From contig JAFGTT010000010.1 of NCBI GenBank assembly GCA_016933955.1, positions 50,753 through 114,752 on the forward strand: a DNA stretch of 64,000 bases. Reading direction: 5' to 3'. Below the pieces are notes generated by a model. It was not told the DNA's origin, did not search any database, and worked only from the letters and a program-made list of their open reading frames with translations. The translations under genes were made by a program, and so were the position numbers. Source of the stretch: Candidatus Zixiibacteriota bacterium. Its GTDB lineage: Bacteria > Zixibacteria > MSB-5A5 > GN15 > PGXB01. Shown piece by piece: positions 1-8,640 of the stretch; position 1 is the stretch's first letter; each line of letters opens with the position of its first letter.

Positions 1-663
1 AATATTTATCCCCGATCCTTTTAAACCGTTAGGAATTTCAGCCCAATCTCCAATGCCCCTGGCCCGGCTGTAATTAATGTATCGATAGGTAATACCGGCA
101 TTGAGATTCAACTTCGGCATGACATAAAGATTAATTCCGGCGCCAAGGTTGATTCCGACTCCCGTGAATCGGGCGTCTTCAAAGACGCTTTGATAGGTTC
201 CTGAGACGGAGCCGTTCTTGGCTGTGAAACGGGGGACGGAGATGCCGAATAATAAATATGGTTCTACCGGAGAAGCATCATAAAATGCTTTAAGATTGCC
301 ACTGAAGATAATCAGAGTAGCAGTGCTGGTCCAGGTGCTTTGCGTTACATCATGTGATGTCCGTTCAAAGGCAAGTTCAGCGCCGAAACCTAATTTTCCG
401 TTGAAATATTTTTCATATCCGGCAACGGCACCGAATCCGATTGCCCCATCGGCATCAGGGATATAAAAGCCTTCCTGAAGGCCGCTGTTATAAAGAGAAA
501 GGCTTCCATCAAAATCGCCACCGACGGTATTGTAGGGCAGGGTCAATCCCAGGTAGATTTTTTTAGGGAATGACTGCGAGAATGCAAAAGACGAAGTCAA
601 TATTAACATGGCCGCTATGCAAAAAAGGCATCGGCGCAGATTATTTCCTGAAAGTAAATTCAT
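1..663 (-). CDS. Outer-membrane beta-barrel protein (3' end beyond window)
   Basis: An open frame of 221 codons runs off the left edge, so the C-terminus is missing. It starts with ATG at 661-663, 7 bases after a GGAGG ribosome site (671-675). The N-terminus is a signal peptide: basic NNLRR, a hydrophobic stretch near residues 12-27, then a likely cut after FAFSQ. The rest alternates polar and hydrophobic residues with many Gly, Tyr and Phe (for example YLLFGISVPRF and GAGINLYVMPKLNLNAGITY), as in small 8- to 12-stranded barrels of the OmpA/OmpW type. The exact family and any ligand cannot be told from this part. It stands alone and is divergent from the threonine aldolase gene, with its own promoter. 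Confidence 0.8.
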   Translation of the reverse strand, partial: MNLLSGNNLRRCLFCIAAMLILTSSFAFSQSFPKKIYLGLTLPYNTVGGDFDGSLSLYNSGLQEGFYIPDADGAIGFGAVAGYEKYFNGKLGFGAELAFERTSHDVTQSTWTSTATLIIFSGNLKAFYDASPVEPYLLFGISVPRFTAKNGSVSGTYQSVFEDARFTGVGINLGAGINLYVMPKLNLNAGITYRYINYSRARGIGDWAEIPNGLKGSGINI

Positions 664-698
664 ATCATATCCTCCGGTTTTTGAAAATGATGTGGTCA

Positions 699-727
699 TA
701 TATACCATATAATGGTGCTGTTGTCAA
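699..727 (-). promoter_or_regulatory. Sigma70-type promoter of the outer-membrane protein gene
   Basis: Read on the minus strand, TTGACA (727-722) is followed after exactly 17 bases by TATATA (704-699). This lies about 36 bases before the start codon of the outer-membrane protein gene and upstream of its GGAGG site. Both boxes are near consensus. Confidence 0.65.
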
Positions 728-786
728 TTATATCCAAAAGCAAAATTCCTCTGGTCAGAATCGGTTTGAGTGGTTATATTCGGCAG

Positions 787-1824
787 ATGGAATATATTGA
801 CCTAAGATCCGATACTATCACCAAACCGTCGCCGGCCATGCGGAAGGCTATTGCCGAGGCCGAGGTGGGCGATGATGTTTTCCGTGATGACCCGACTGTT
901 TTGCGTCTGGAAAAAACGGTCGCCGAGCTTTTCGGCAAAGAGGCGGCCCTTTATGTACCTTCCGGAACGATGGGCAACCAGGTGGCTTTGAAAACCATAT
1001 CGGAGCCGGGCTGGGAAATTCTTTGCGAACGGGATTGTCATATTGTCAATTATGAGACGGCCGGTCCGGCGATCCATTCCTCGCTTTTGGTTAATATGAT
1101 CGACACCGAATACGGGGCTTTCACGGCCGAGCAAATCGAAAGCCGGGTGCGTGATATTACCATCCACAGTCCGATCACCAAAATTGTAGAGGTTGAGAAT
1201 ACCCATAATCGCCACGGGGGAACCATTTTTCCGCTGGAGGAAATCCATCGGATCAGAAGGGTGGCGGATCGACATAACCTGATCATGCATCTCGACGGGG
1301 CGCGAATCTGGAACGCTCATGTGGCAACGGGGATTCCCCTGGCCGATTGGGTGGCACCGTTCGATTCGGTTTCAGTTTGTCTTTCAAAAGGACTTGGGGC
1401 GCCGATCGGGTCAGTTATTCTGGGTAATCATGATTTTATCAAGCGGGCATTACGGACTCGCAAGCTGTTCGGGGGCGGGATGCGCCAGGCCGGGATTGTT
1501 GCCGCGGCCGGGCTTTATGCGGTCGAGCATAATATTCCCAGGCTGGCCGAGGATCATGAGAACGCGCGTTTGCTGGCCGAGGGGTTGAGCCGAATTGATG
1601 GTTTCGATATCGATTTGAAACGGGTGCAGACCAATATTATTCTGGCGGACATCCCCAAAACCGGTTTGACCTCGATGGAGGCCTTAAAAATAATGAGGGA
1701 ACAGGGAGTTCTGGCAGTGTCCTTCGGCAAAACCAGGCTGCGTTTTGTGACCCATCTGGATGTCAATCGCGAGCAATGTCTTAAGGCCGTCAAAATAATC
1801 GCCGGATTGAAATTGAAAAAGTGA
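787..1824 (+). CDS. ltaE: Low-specificity L-threonine aldolase
   Basis: A fold-type I PLP enzyme of 345 residues that cleaves L-threonine or L-allo-threonine to glycine and acetaldehyde in the cytoplasm. The opening YIDLRSDTITKPS, the block EAEVGDDVFRDDP and the PLP-lysine motif SVCLSKGLGAP (Lys201) are hallmarks of the family, and the length is normal. The frame stays open upstream to about 712, but homologues begin at MEYIDLRSD, so ATG 787 is chosen; no strong ribosome site precedes it. It is followed 48 bases later by an unrelated gene. It probably feeds glycine and acetaldehyde pools. Specificity for the L-allo isomer cannot be read from the sequence. Confidence 0.93.
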   Translation: MEYIDLRSDTITKPSPAMRKAIAEAEVGDDVFRDDPTVLRLEKTVAELFGKEAALYVPSGTMGNQVALKTISEPGWEILCERDCHIVNYETAGPAIHSSLLVNMIDTEYGAFTAEQIESRVRDITIHSPITKIVEVENTHNRHGGTIFPLEEIHRIRRVADRHNLIMHLDGARIWNAHVATGIPLADWVAPFDSVSVCLSKGLGAPIGSVILGNHDFIKRALRTRKLFGGGMRQAGIVAAAGLYAVEHNIPRLAEDHENARLLAEGLSRIDGFDIDLKRVQTNIILADIPKTGLTSMEALKIMREQGVLAVSFGKTRLRFVTHLDVNREQCLKAVKIIAGLKLKK

Positions 1825-1872
1825 AATAAACGGCGCCAGTTTCATATAGATGATAACCGGGCCGGAGAGGAT

Positions 1873-2790
1873 ATGATTATGACGATGGAAACTTTTATGG
1901 ATATCCCGACACTCAAAGATTTCTGTAATCATCCTGATTATGAAAATAGCCTGCATCGGATCGAGGAATTGAATGCGCGCGAGAGGTTGAATCTGAATCT
2001 CAACCTGTTTCCCTTTTTCGAGCAACTGGGAACTTCCGAGAATGAGGAATCGTACCGTAAAATCCAAGGATTTATCAACAGCACCCTGGCTATCAAGGAT
2101 GAAAACGTGCTGTTGCCGGTGGAGCTTTATGTCTGGCGGATGTCGGATGCTTTGCCGGATGATTCTCTTCGGGACGGTAGTTTATTCTGGTTCGAGTTAA
2201 TCAACGATTTTTTCCAGGGTAAAGGGCCTGAGGAAATGGCCGACAACCTGGCCAAGGTCAAAGATTACCGGGACAAGGCGTACAAGTATATCACCAATTT
2301 CGGCGAGGCGGTGCGAGCCCATGCGGCGGGATTCGCCAATCCGTCCGGACTGCGGCAGACTTTTGCAGGCAACAGCGATCTCGTCAATGATTTCCGCCGG
2401 TTTATTTTCGATAAACTTCAATTGCGGTTTAAACTCAAGGGAGTCATGAACAATTACCCGGATTTTCAATACATGGTGCAACGGTTGATTTCATTGTTTT
2501 ATCTGGCTGATGTGCAAATTTGTTACAACCTGAATCTGCTTGAGGGTGCCGCGCCGGATGACCGGGAGTATATCGATCTGGAACAGATTGTTTATCTTAA
2601 CGGTTGTGATTATTTTATTACCAATAATAAAAAATATCTCAGGTTAATTAACGAATGTTCTTTTGCGGATCTTAAGGGTCGAGCGATTTCACTGGATACA
2701 TTTATGGAATGGCTTAAATCCGAGAATTTCAATCCGGAGAAAAAGGCGCTGGTGTTTGTCTCCCGGCTGGATTTCGAGATCGAGGAATAG
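1873..2790 (+). CDS. Hypothetical protein with PIN-like C-terminal part
   Basis: A 305-residue soluble protein I do not firmly recognise. It has no signal peptide or membrane segment and is rich in helices. The C-terminal 60 residues (DLEQIVYLNGCDYFITNNK, then an AISLDTFMEWL end) resemble the last part of PIN-like nuclease domains, where an acidic residue sits before an 'I/V-TNDK' strand and a final 'eFL..L' helix. A typical N-terminal catalytic Asp motif is not obvious, so nuclease activity is only a suggestion. A GGAGAGGAT ribosome site lies at 1864-1872; it serves ATG 1873 or, with better spacing, ATG 1879. The gene is 33 bases upstream of the metallo-beta-lactamase-fold gene and probably co-transcribed with it. 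Confidence 0.6.
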   Translation: MIMTMETFMDIPTLKDFCNHPDYENSLHRIEELNARERLNLNLNLFPFFEQLGTSENEESYRKIQGFINSTLAIKDENVLLPVELYVWRMSDALPDDSLRDGSLFWFELINDFFQGKGPEEMADNLAKVKDYRDKAYKYITNFGEAVRAHAAGFANPSGLRQTFAGNSDLVNDFRRFIFDKLQLRFKLKGVMNNYPDFQYMVQRLISLFYLADVQICYNLNLLEGAAPDDREYIDLEQIVYLNGCDYFITNNKKYLRLINECSFADLKGRAISLDTFMEWLKSENFNPEKKALVFVSRLDFEIEE

Positions 2791-2823
2791 AGAGACGAAA
2801 ACTTTAAGGGGGGGAAGGTCAGA

Positions 2824-3591
2824 ATGATAAAATGGACAGTGCTGGGGTCGGCGTCGGGAATTCCGTCGGGGGAACGAAACAGCTCCGGGCATGTTCTCGA
2901 CCTCAATGGCGATCTGATCCTGTTCGATTGCGGCGGAGGTGTCGCGTCGGCTTTTCTTCGGGCCGGTTTCGACCCCACCCGGCTGGCGGCGATCTTTATC
3001 TCGCATATGCATCCCGATCACTGCTCCGATCTGCCGTTGTTGATGCAAAAATTGTATCATACCCGGCGGGAGAGGTCAATTGATATATTTGTTCCCGATG
3101 AGGCGGTTATCCCGGTGGGAAGGTTTTTTGATGCCTGTTACCTGTTTCAGGAAAAATTTCCTTTTCGGGCTAATTTACTGGCGGTCGAGGATGAACATCG
3201 GCCGGCCGGCGGCCGGGTAATAGTGCGGTCATTTCTCAATGGGCATCTGGAAGGTAACGCCCGTCTGATTGCCGATTACGGTTATACTAACCGGATGCAA
3301 TGTTATTCTTTTCTGATCGAGGGGGATGGTAAGAAAATTTATTATTCGTCCGACCTGGCCTCGCTGGATGATATCCACCCCGCCCCCGATGATCTTGATT
3401 TGCTGATCCTTGAAACGACCCATATCGATCTGACCGTCCTTCCGGAACTTATATCCGGGAAAAAGGTCCGGAAAACAATCCTGACCCATATTGCCGATGA
3501 AGATGAATCGAGAATAAGGGAATTCGTGGCCGATTTATCCGGGAAGGCCGATATTACCGCGGCCTCGGATGGTTATACATCCGAACTTTGA
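2824..3591 (+). CDS. Metallo-beta-lactamase-fold hydrolase (RNase Z-like)
   Basis: A 255-residue cytoplasmic hydrolase of the metallo-beta-lactamase fold. The opening WTVLGSASGIPSGERNSSG resembles RNase Z and arylsulfatase-type members (LGTG/SG with a conserved loop). The metal-binding HMHPDH motif is near residue 61, followed by a later His (NGHLEGN), the SSDLASLDDI region and LLILETTH. This is the layout of two-zinc enzymes acting on phosphodiesters or esters. It lacks a clear RNase Z exosite arm, so tRNA 3' processing is not certain; a cyclic-nucleotide or other phosphodiesterase is equally possible. ATG 2824 follows a GGAAGG ribosome site. It is the last gene before the sdh operon. Confidence 0.85.
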   Translation: MIKWTVLGSASGIPSGERNSSGHVLDLNGDLILFDCGGGVASAFLRAGFDPTRLAAIFISHMHPDHCSDLPLLMQKLYHTRRERSIDIFVPDEAVIPVGRFFDACYLFQEKFPFRANLLAVEDEHRPAGGRVIVRSFLNGHLEGNARLIADYGYTNRMQCYSFLIEGDGKKIYYSSDLASLDDIHPAPDDLDLLILETTHIDLTVLPELISGKKVRKTILTHIADEDESRIREFVADLSGKADITAASDGYTSEL

Positions 3592-3746
3592 TAAATTTTA
3601 AAATCCCGCGCGGGGACCGGGAATTCTATACTTTCAGGGATAGAATTAAAATAATACGGAACCGGCGTATCGGGCCGATCTAAGGTTAATCGACGCCGGC
3701 CAGAGACGATCATTCGGGGAACCGCCGGTGTCATTCAACATATTGC

Positions 3747-3778
3747 TTGACAAGGGCCAATTTAATCATCTAAATTTG
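3747..3778 (+). promoter_or_regulatory. Promoter of the sdh operon
   Basis: TTGACA at 3747-3752 is followed 18 bases later by TAAATT (3771-3776), extending to TAAATTTG. It lies 44 bases before the start of sdhD. The TAAATTTG end also fits the TAnnTTTG motif of Bacteroidota promoters, so the sigma-factor type is uncertain. Confidence 0.5.
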
Positions 3779-3821
3779 AAATCATAGACATGATTGAACC
3801 AGTATTTCCAAGGAGGATTTA

Positions 3822-4184
3822 ATGGCAGAAAAAGTGTCGAACCAGAGCGCCCTGGCCTGGTTTCTGCAAAGAATTTCCGGCATTTTGCTGGCGTTCTTTC
3901 TGATAACACACTTGAACGTGCATCACCTATTCCATAATATTACCGCCGAAGGAATTATCAATTTTCATTCGGTACAGGAAAACCTGACATCATCGGTATG
4001 GTGGAAGGTGTACTATATGCTGTTCGTTCCCTTTGTGGCTTTTCATGCCATGAACGGAATCTGGCAGATAATGGCCGATTTCCGGTTGTCGCCCGGGGCG
4101 ACTATTTTCCTGAAGGCTATTTTCTGGGTGGTTGGGTTGGTATTAACGGCAATCGGCGCAATGACGCTGATTAATTTGTTTTAA
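3822..4184 (+). CDS. sdhD: Succinate dehydrogenase membrane anchor subunit D
   Basis: A 120-residue integral membrane protein with three hydrophobic segments (about 15-35, 62-84 and 94-118). The QRISGILLAF start of the first helix, the His-rich HLNVHHLF and the FHAMNGIW motif of the second helix match the hydrophobic SdhD anchors of Thermus-type and archaeal-type complexes, where the His residues can bind heme and quinone. An ideal AAGGAGGA ribosome site precedes ATG 3822. It is the first gene of sdhDCAB and is separated from sdhC by 11 bases. Assignment to D rather than C rests on the better match of the next gene to SdhC. Confidence 0.85.
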   Translation: MAEKVSNQSALAWFLQRISGILLAFFLITHLNVHHLFHNITAEGIINFHSVQENLTSSVWWKVYYMLFVPFVAFHAMNGIWQIMADFRLSPGATIFLKAIFWVVGLVLTAIGAMTLINLF

Positions 4185-4195
4185 GGGGTGACGAT

Positions 4196-4609
4196 ATGAC
4201 ATCAGATTCAAAATTGAAGGATGTCGTCAACGACATCAATTTGAACAAGAATATCGGTAATTTCACATATTGGGTGCATCGTCTCTCCGGAATCGGCCTG
4301 GCCATTTACCTGATCATGCATACCTATGTGTTATCATCGGCGATTTCGAGTCCGGAGGCCTTTTCAGCCCGGATGGGTCAGGTGCAGAATCCGTTTTTTG
4401 CCGTATTGGAAGTGCTACTGGTGGCCGGGGTTTTCGCCCATATGCTCAACGGTCTCAGAATAACGCTGACCGATTTTTTCGGCTGGACCCGTGCCCACAA
4501 GGCCCTTTTCTGGGCGGCGGCGGTTCTTTTTATTATTCTGATGGTTATCGCCATCATTCTCCAGTGGCCGAAATTCAGTCCGGGCAGTTACATGGCGGGA
4601 GGAAACTGA
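4196..4609 (+). CDS. sdhC: Succinate dehydrogenase cytochrome b subunit
   Basis: A 137-residue membrane protein with three transmembrane helices. It has the SdhC signatures WVHRLSGIGLAIYL(I)MH near residue 24 and HMLNGLR near residue 81; the His residues are the expected heme b ligands and the Arg and His line the quinone site. The ~20-residue N-terminal cytoplasmic tail is usual. It ends one base before the sdhA start codon, so translation is probably coupled. With SdhD it anchors the SdhAB dimer to the inner membrane and passes electrons to menaquinone. Confidence 0.92.
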   Translation: MTSDSKLKDVVNDINLNKNIGNFTYWVHRLSGIGLAIYLIMHTYVLSSAISSPEAFSARMGQVQNPFFAVLEVLLVAGVFAHMLNGLRITLTDFFGWTRAHKALFWAAAVLFIILMVIAIILQWPKFSPGSYMAGGN

Positions 4610-4610
4610 T

Positions 4611-6314
4611 ATGTTTTATGATATTATTGTCGTCGGCGGCGGACTGACCGGACTGAGGGCGGCGGTAGCGGCGCATGATGCCGGTATTGCCAAGGTGGCG
4701 GTAATTTCGAAAATTCATCCGGTGCGGTCGCATTCGGGTGCCGCCCAGGGGGGAATCAACGCCGCTCTGGGGAATCACCCGGACGGTCATGATGACACTC
4801 CCGACCGTCATGCCTATGACACGATCAAGGGTTCGGACTTTCTGGCCGATCAGGACGCGGTTCAGATAATGACCTCGGACGCCCCGGGGATTATCATCGA
4901 GATGGAACACTGGGGTTGTCCTTTTTCCAGATACGAAAACGGCAAAATCGCCCAACGGCCGTTCGGGGGGGCGGGATTTCCCCGCACCTGTTACGGGGCC
5001 GATCGAACCGGGTTGTACTTATTGCATACCCTCTACGAACAGGGGGTCAAACGCGGGATAACGGTTTTGTACGAACGTTTTGTCACCAAACTGGCGATTC
5101 GAGACGGTCATTGTGCCGGGGTGGTGGCGATGAATCTCCACAGCGGCGAATTCGAAACTATCGGAGCCAATGCCGTTATCTGGGCGACCGGCGGTTCGGG
5201 GCGGGTTTATTCGGTCAACACCACCAACGCTCATGCCTCGACGGGACTCGGAGTGGCCATACCGTACTGGGCCGGAATACCTTTAAAAGATATGGAATTC
5301 ATTCAATTCCATCCAACCGGACTGGACGGTTCCTCGATCCTGATGACCGAGGGATGTCGGGGAGAGGGCGGCTACCTGCTCAACAATGTCGGCGAACGCT
5401 TCATGAAAAACTACGTTTCCGAGAAAGTGATGGAACTGGCGCCGCGGGATATCGTGGCCCGTTCCATGCAAACCGAAATCAACGAGGGACGAGGGTTCGA
5501 GGACCGTTATTTGCATCTAGATCTGCGGCATCTGGGGGCGGCCAAAATCATGGAACGGCTTCCGGGTATCAGGGAAATCGCCATGAATTTCCGCAATGTC
5601 GATCCTATCAAGGAGCCGATTCCGGTGCATCCGGCCATGCATTACACCATGGGCGGAGTGGACTGCGATAAAGACGGGGTGACAGTTTGTGACGGTTTCT
5701 ATGCCGCCGGAGAATGTGCCTGTGTTTCGGTCCATGGTGCCAATCGTCTGGGCGGAAATTCGCTTCTGGAGACGATTGTTTTCGGGGCCCGGGCCGGTTA
5801 CCATGCCGCCGGACGGGTTAAGGAAATGTCGAAAACCGAGGATGAGGAAACGCTGGACCGGGCCAAAAGAGAGGAAGCCGATCGGTACAAGCAGCTTCGC
5901 AGTGCTTCCGGCCGGGAGAATCCCTATACTATCAAGGATGAACTGGCCCGGATCATGATGGATAAGATCGGGATTTTCCGCAACAAGACCGATATGGCCA
6001 AGGCGGTCAGCGAAATTAATATTCTCCGGGAACGGATGAAGAAAATCCGGGCTATTCCCGAAACCGGTAAATTCAATTATGATTTTCTGTGGGTGTCCGA
6101 GATTGCCGGGAATCTGGATACGGCCCTGACCATTGCGGTCGGGGCGCTCAACCGGACCGAATCGCGCGGCTCTCATTTCCGGCGCGATTTCAACAAACGC
6201 CTTGACGATCAATGGCTGAAACACTCCATGTTTGTTTATCGGGAGGGTGAGCCGGAAATATCGTATAAGCCCGTGACCATGGGTAAGTACGAACCCGAGG
6301 AAAGGAAATATTGA
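4611..6314 (+). CDS. sdhA: Succinate dehydrogenase flavoprotein subunit
   Basis: A 567-residue catalytic subunit that oxidises succinate to fumarate. It has the FAD-binding GGGLTGLRAA near residue 9 and RSHSGAAQGGIN with His41, the residue that carries covalent FAD. The substrate and proton-transfer motifs FHPTG, LAPRDIVARSM, MHYTMGGV and GANRLGGNS are all present. Length and order are normal. There is one base between sdhC and this gene and one base before sdhB. It shares its general reaction with the quite different flavoprotein at 8.6-10.3 kb, which lacks the covalent-FAD His. Confidence 0.97.
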   Translation: MFYDIIVVGGGLTGLRAAVAAHDAGIAKVAVISKIHPVRSHSGAAQGGINAALGNHPDGHDDTPDRHAYDTIKGSDFLADQDAVQIMTSDAPGIIIEMEHWGCPFSRYENGKIAQRPFGGAGFPRTCYGADRTGLYLLHTLYEQGVKRGITVLYERFVTKLAIRDGHCAGVVAMNLHSGEFETIGANAVIWATGGSGRVYSVNTTNAHASTGLGVAIPYWAGIPLKDMEFIQFHPTGLDGSSILMTEGCRGEGGYLLNNVGERFMKNYVSEKVMELAPRDIVARSMQTEINEGRGFEDRYLHLDLRHLGAAKIMERLPGIREIAMNFRNVDPIKEPIPVHPAMHYTMGGVDCDKDGVTVCDGFYAAGECACVSVHGANRLGGNSLLETIVFGARAGYHAAGRVKEMSKTEDEETLDRAKREEADRYKQLRSASGRENPYTIKDELARIMMDKIGIFRNKTDMAKAVSEINILRERMKKIRAIPETGKFNYDFLWVSEIAGNLDTALTIAVGALNRTESRGSHFRRDFNKRLDDQWLKHSMFVYREGEPEISYKPVTMGKYEPEERKY

Positions 6315-6315
6315 T

Positions 6316-7041
6316 ATGGCGATTTTCAAGGTTTTTCGATACAATCCCGACACAGAGGATATGGCGCATTTTCAGGAATACCAAATGCCCGATACCAGTT
6401 CGATGACGGTCCTCGAGGGGCTTTACTATATCCTCGAGAATCTGGATCCGACCCTGGCTTTCCGTTCTTCGTGCCGGCAGGGTGTCTGCGGATCATGCGC
6501 CATGCATATCAACGGGCAGTACCGCCTGGCCTGCGAAACGCAGGTGGCGGCGATGGGGGAGATTGTGACAGTGCGACCGCTGTCGCACATGAAAATAATC
6601 CGCGACCTGGTGGTTGACCTGACCCCGTTTTTTAAGCAATTCGAGGCTATCAAGCCGTATCTTATCGATGACGGCAACCCGCCGGAGAAGGAATATCTGC
6701 AATCGCCGAAAGATCGTCTCAAGCTGGATCACCTGGTTGATTGTATTTTCTGTGCGGCTTGTTACGGGTCCTGCCCGGTATTGGCGACCGACCAGAAATA
6801 TCTTGGGCCGCAAGCGCTGTTAAAAGCCTTGCGGTGGGTGGATGATTCCCGCGATACGGCCACCAACGAACGGCTGGCCTATCTGGCGACCGATTACGGG
6901 GTGTTCCGGTGCCATACCATTTTCAACTGCCAGCAGGTTTGTCCCAAGGATCTCGATCCGACGGGGGCGATCGGGAAGCTGAAAATGAAGGCGATCAAGG
7001 CGAAGTTCCTGGGGCGGTTGAAAAAGACGGGAAGCGATTGA
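6316..7041 (+). CDS. sdhB: Succinate dehydrogenase iron-sulfur subunit
   Basis: A 241-residue electron-transfer subunit. Cys53, 58, 61 and 73 (SSCRQGVCGSC...LACET) bind the [2Fe-2S] cluster. Cys143, 146 and 149 with Cys209 fit the [4Fe-4S] cluster, and Cys153, 199 and 205 the [3Fe-4S] cluster (CIFCAACYGSCPV and CHTIFNCQQVCPK). All ligands are intact, so the enzyme should be a working three-cluster type. The gene ends the sdhDCAB operon and is followed within 25 bases by a strong bidirectional terminator. Confidence 0.97.
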   Translation: MAIFKVFRYNPDTEDMAHFQEYQMPDTSSMTVLEGLYYILENLDPTLAFRSSCRQGVCGSCAMHINGQYRLACETQVAAMGEIVTVRPLSHMKIIRDLVVDLTPFFKQFEAIKPYLIDDGNPPEKEYLQSPKDRLKLDHLVDCIFCAACYGSCPVLATDQKYLGPQALLKALRWVDDSRDTATNERLAYLATDYGVFRCHTIFNCQQVCPKDLDPTGAIGKLKMKAIKAKFLGRLKKTGSD

Positions 7042-7063
7042 ATTGTGTATAGATTACTGGATT

Positions 7064-7091
7064 AAAAAAGCGGGCGGAGGCCCGCTTTTTT
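7064..7091. terminator. Bidirectional rho-independent terminator after sdhB
   Basis: A perfect 12-base stem (6 A plus GCGGGC, loop GGAG, then GCCCGC plus 6 T) lies between the convergent sdhB and the membrane-protein gene. The A and T tracts make it work on both strands. Confidence 0.92.
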
Positions 7092-7122
7092 ACATAGTAT
7101 TACCTCAAGATCAAATTCGCTA

Positions 7123-8463
7123 TCAATATTGGCGGCCCTGGTTCTTATTACTCTCGAAAGAATATAGTCCTTCAAGTTTTTTCCAGATTAATTTTATGGC
7201 GATATAAATTATACATGAAACAACTACCAGAAATATCAAGGACCATAAGGTGTTGGGAGCATATGTCCAACCGTACAATTCAATAGACCTTTCAATTGAA
7301 CAATATCTGCTTAAACACCACATGCCCATTATTAAAGATATAATCACGGATATTGCAATCATCAGCCAGTACTGAAATGATCTCTCCCGTGACTCAATTC
7401 CCGGGTTACCGTTATTATGGAAAAGTTCACGGCTGATTTCCATCATGGAAAGTCCGGAGTGACGGGCAAGTAACTGGAGGAAGAAAAGGGCGATGATCAG
7501 AATGCCCCATCTTAGGAATAATAATCCGACCACATCATTTGACCAAACTTTTTGATCGAAAAAAAACATTGCCGGAGCCCAGCTCTTTGTTCCGGTAATC
7601 ATGCAATAGGCTTTGCCATACCAGATCATCGAAGTTATATCCTCAAAGAGATTGAAAAGAATCGCAGCGAAGGGGACGAAAAACATCAAGAATGCCATGG
7701 GACTTACTGAACGCCTTGATCGTATAAAGATGAACTGCATTGGTATCCAATCTTCGAAAAATCGTCTCTTTGCAGAATAGCCTGGGTAATTTATTAATAA
7801 GCTGCTGGTATTCTGCTTTATTTGTTTGAGATTCAGCGTCAACCATATCATGGCGACTAACAGAATGGTTGAGCCAACGATTTCAATGTCATCCTGACTC
7901 ACACTGAGGCCGATTACGGGAACAGTGGTTTGAGGAATTCTTATGACGTCCTCGGGTAATTTGGTGTTGGATATTTGTCCTCTTTCAAGAACGATGTTGG
8001 CAAGGTCGGTATATTTAACCTGATGGCCTGAGACGGAATCATAAAAGGTGGAATCTTTCCATTGTTTGAGTATCAGCGGGTAGTATTTCTGGCACCAATA
8101 AATAATATTTTCATATGAAGGATTAACGGGCAACACAATTTGTTCCGAATCCACCTGGTATTTAATATAAGCTCCCATACGTTGATCAGATGAGTCAAAA
8201 TAGTCATACCTGATGGAATCCGCATCTTTATTCAGCTTTATTAAATTCATCTGATTCAGCCCGGCCTGAACAACATGATGACTGAAAGGTGTCCTCAGAA
8301 ATTGCCACTTTATGAGTCCGGACAATTCGCAGGCTATTATCCAGACCGATATTAGAGAGATGGTGAGCAATAAAGCCCTGGTTCGTTTGATGGATGCGAC
8401 AATCGACTTCATGCATTCCTTATCCATGTCGGACAGGAGATTCCGAGGTATTTTATTATTCAT
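7123..8463 (-). CDS. Unrecognised multi-pass membrane protein
   Basis: A 446-residue protein of no family I recognise. Hydrophobic segments lie near residues 32-52, 195-212, 252-272, 306-332, 365-387 and 400-425. A roughly 140-residue polar region follows the first segment and would lie outside the cytoplasm if the N-terminus is inside; the second cluster of helices is split by short polar loops. There are no enzyme motifs. ATG 8463 fits the beginning (MNNKIPRNLLSDMDKE). It is a single gene with its own TTGACA-N17-TAAATA promoter and is closed by the shared terminator at 7064-7091. Its lower G+C and plain codon use relative to neighbours could hint at a lineage-specific gene, but this is only an impression. 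Confidence 0.75.
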   Translation of the reverse strand: MNNKIPRNLLSDMDKECMKSIVASIKRTRALLLTISLISVWIIACELSGLIKWQFLRTPFSHHVVQAGLNQMNLIKLNKDADSIRYDYFDSSDQRMGAYIKYQVDSEQIVLPVNPSYENIIYWCQKYYPLILKQWKDSTFYDSVSGHQVKYTDLANIVLERGQISNTKLPEDVIRIPQTTVPVIGLSVSQDDIEIVGSTILLVAMIWLTLNLKQIKQNTSSLLINYPGYSAKRRFFEDWIPMQFIFIRSRRSVSPMAFLMFFVPFAAILFNLFEDITSMIWYGKAYCMITGTKSWAPAMFFFDQKVWSNDVVGLLFLRWGILIIALFFLQLLARHSGLSMMEISRELFHNNGNPGIESRERSFQYWLMIAISVIISLIMGMWCLSRYCSIERSIELYGWTYAPNTLWSLIFLVVVSCIIYIAIKLIWKKLEGLYSFESNKNQGRQY

Positions 8464-8525
8464 GATGCACCTATATTGAAAATGCCACGATATCCAGAAT
8501 CATTGAAATCAACCGGATTGGTTGC

Positions 8526-8554
8526 TATTTAAATTGCTGATATGAAATTGTCAA
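8526..8554 (-). promoter_or_regulatory. Promoter of the membrane-protein gene
   Basis: On the minus strand TTGACA (8554-8549) and TAAATA (8531-8526) are separated by exactly 17 bases, about 60 bases upstream of ATG 8463. This shows the gene is transcribed apart from the reductase operon behind it. Confidence 0.6.
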
Positions 8555-8577
8555 TAGGAGCATAATATATTTATTCA

Positions 8578-8616
8578 ATAAAAAACCGTCGGGCTGATTA
8601 AAGTCCGGCGGTTTTG
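8578..8616 (-). terminator. Terminator of the reductase/Hdr operon
   Basis: On the minus strand an imperfect G+C-rich hairpin (CCGCCGGAC, short loop, then GCCCGACGG) is followed by a T6 run. It lies 25 bases after the flavoprotein stop codon. Confidence 0.7.
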
Positions 8617-8640
8617 GTTTAGGTCAAGTATCCGATTATT

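Noticed and set aside
3605..3647. Palindrome CCCGCGCGGG and an 8-base inverted repeat (AATTCTAT/ATAGAATT) after the MBL-fold gene
   Set aside because: There is no T-run for a terminator and no promoter overlap; two unrelated short dyads may arise by chance.
5517..6353. A 278-codon open frame on the minus strand
   Set aside because: Antisense to sdhA, whose motifs are unmistakable; no ribosome site or homology.
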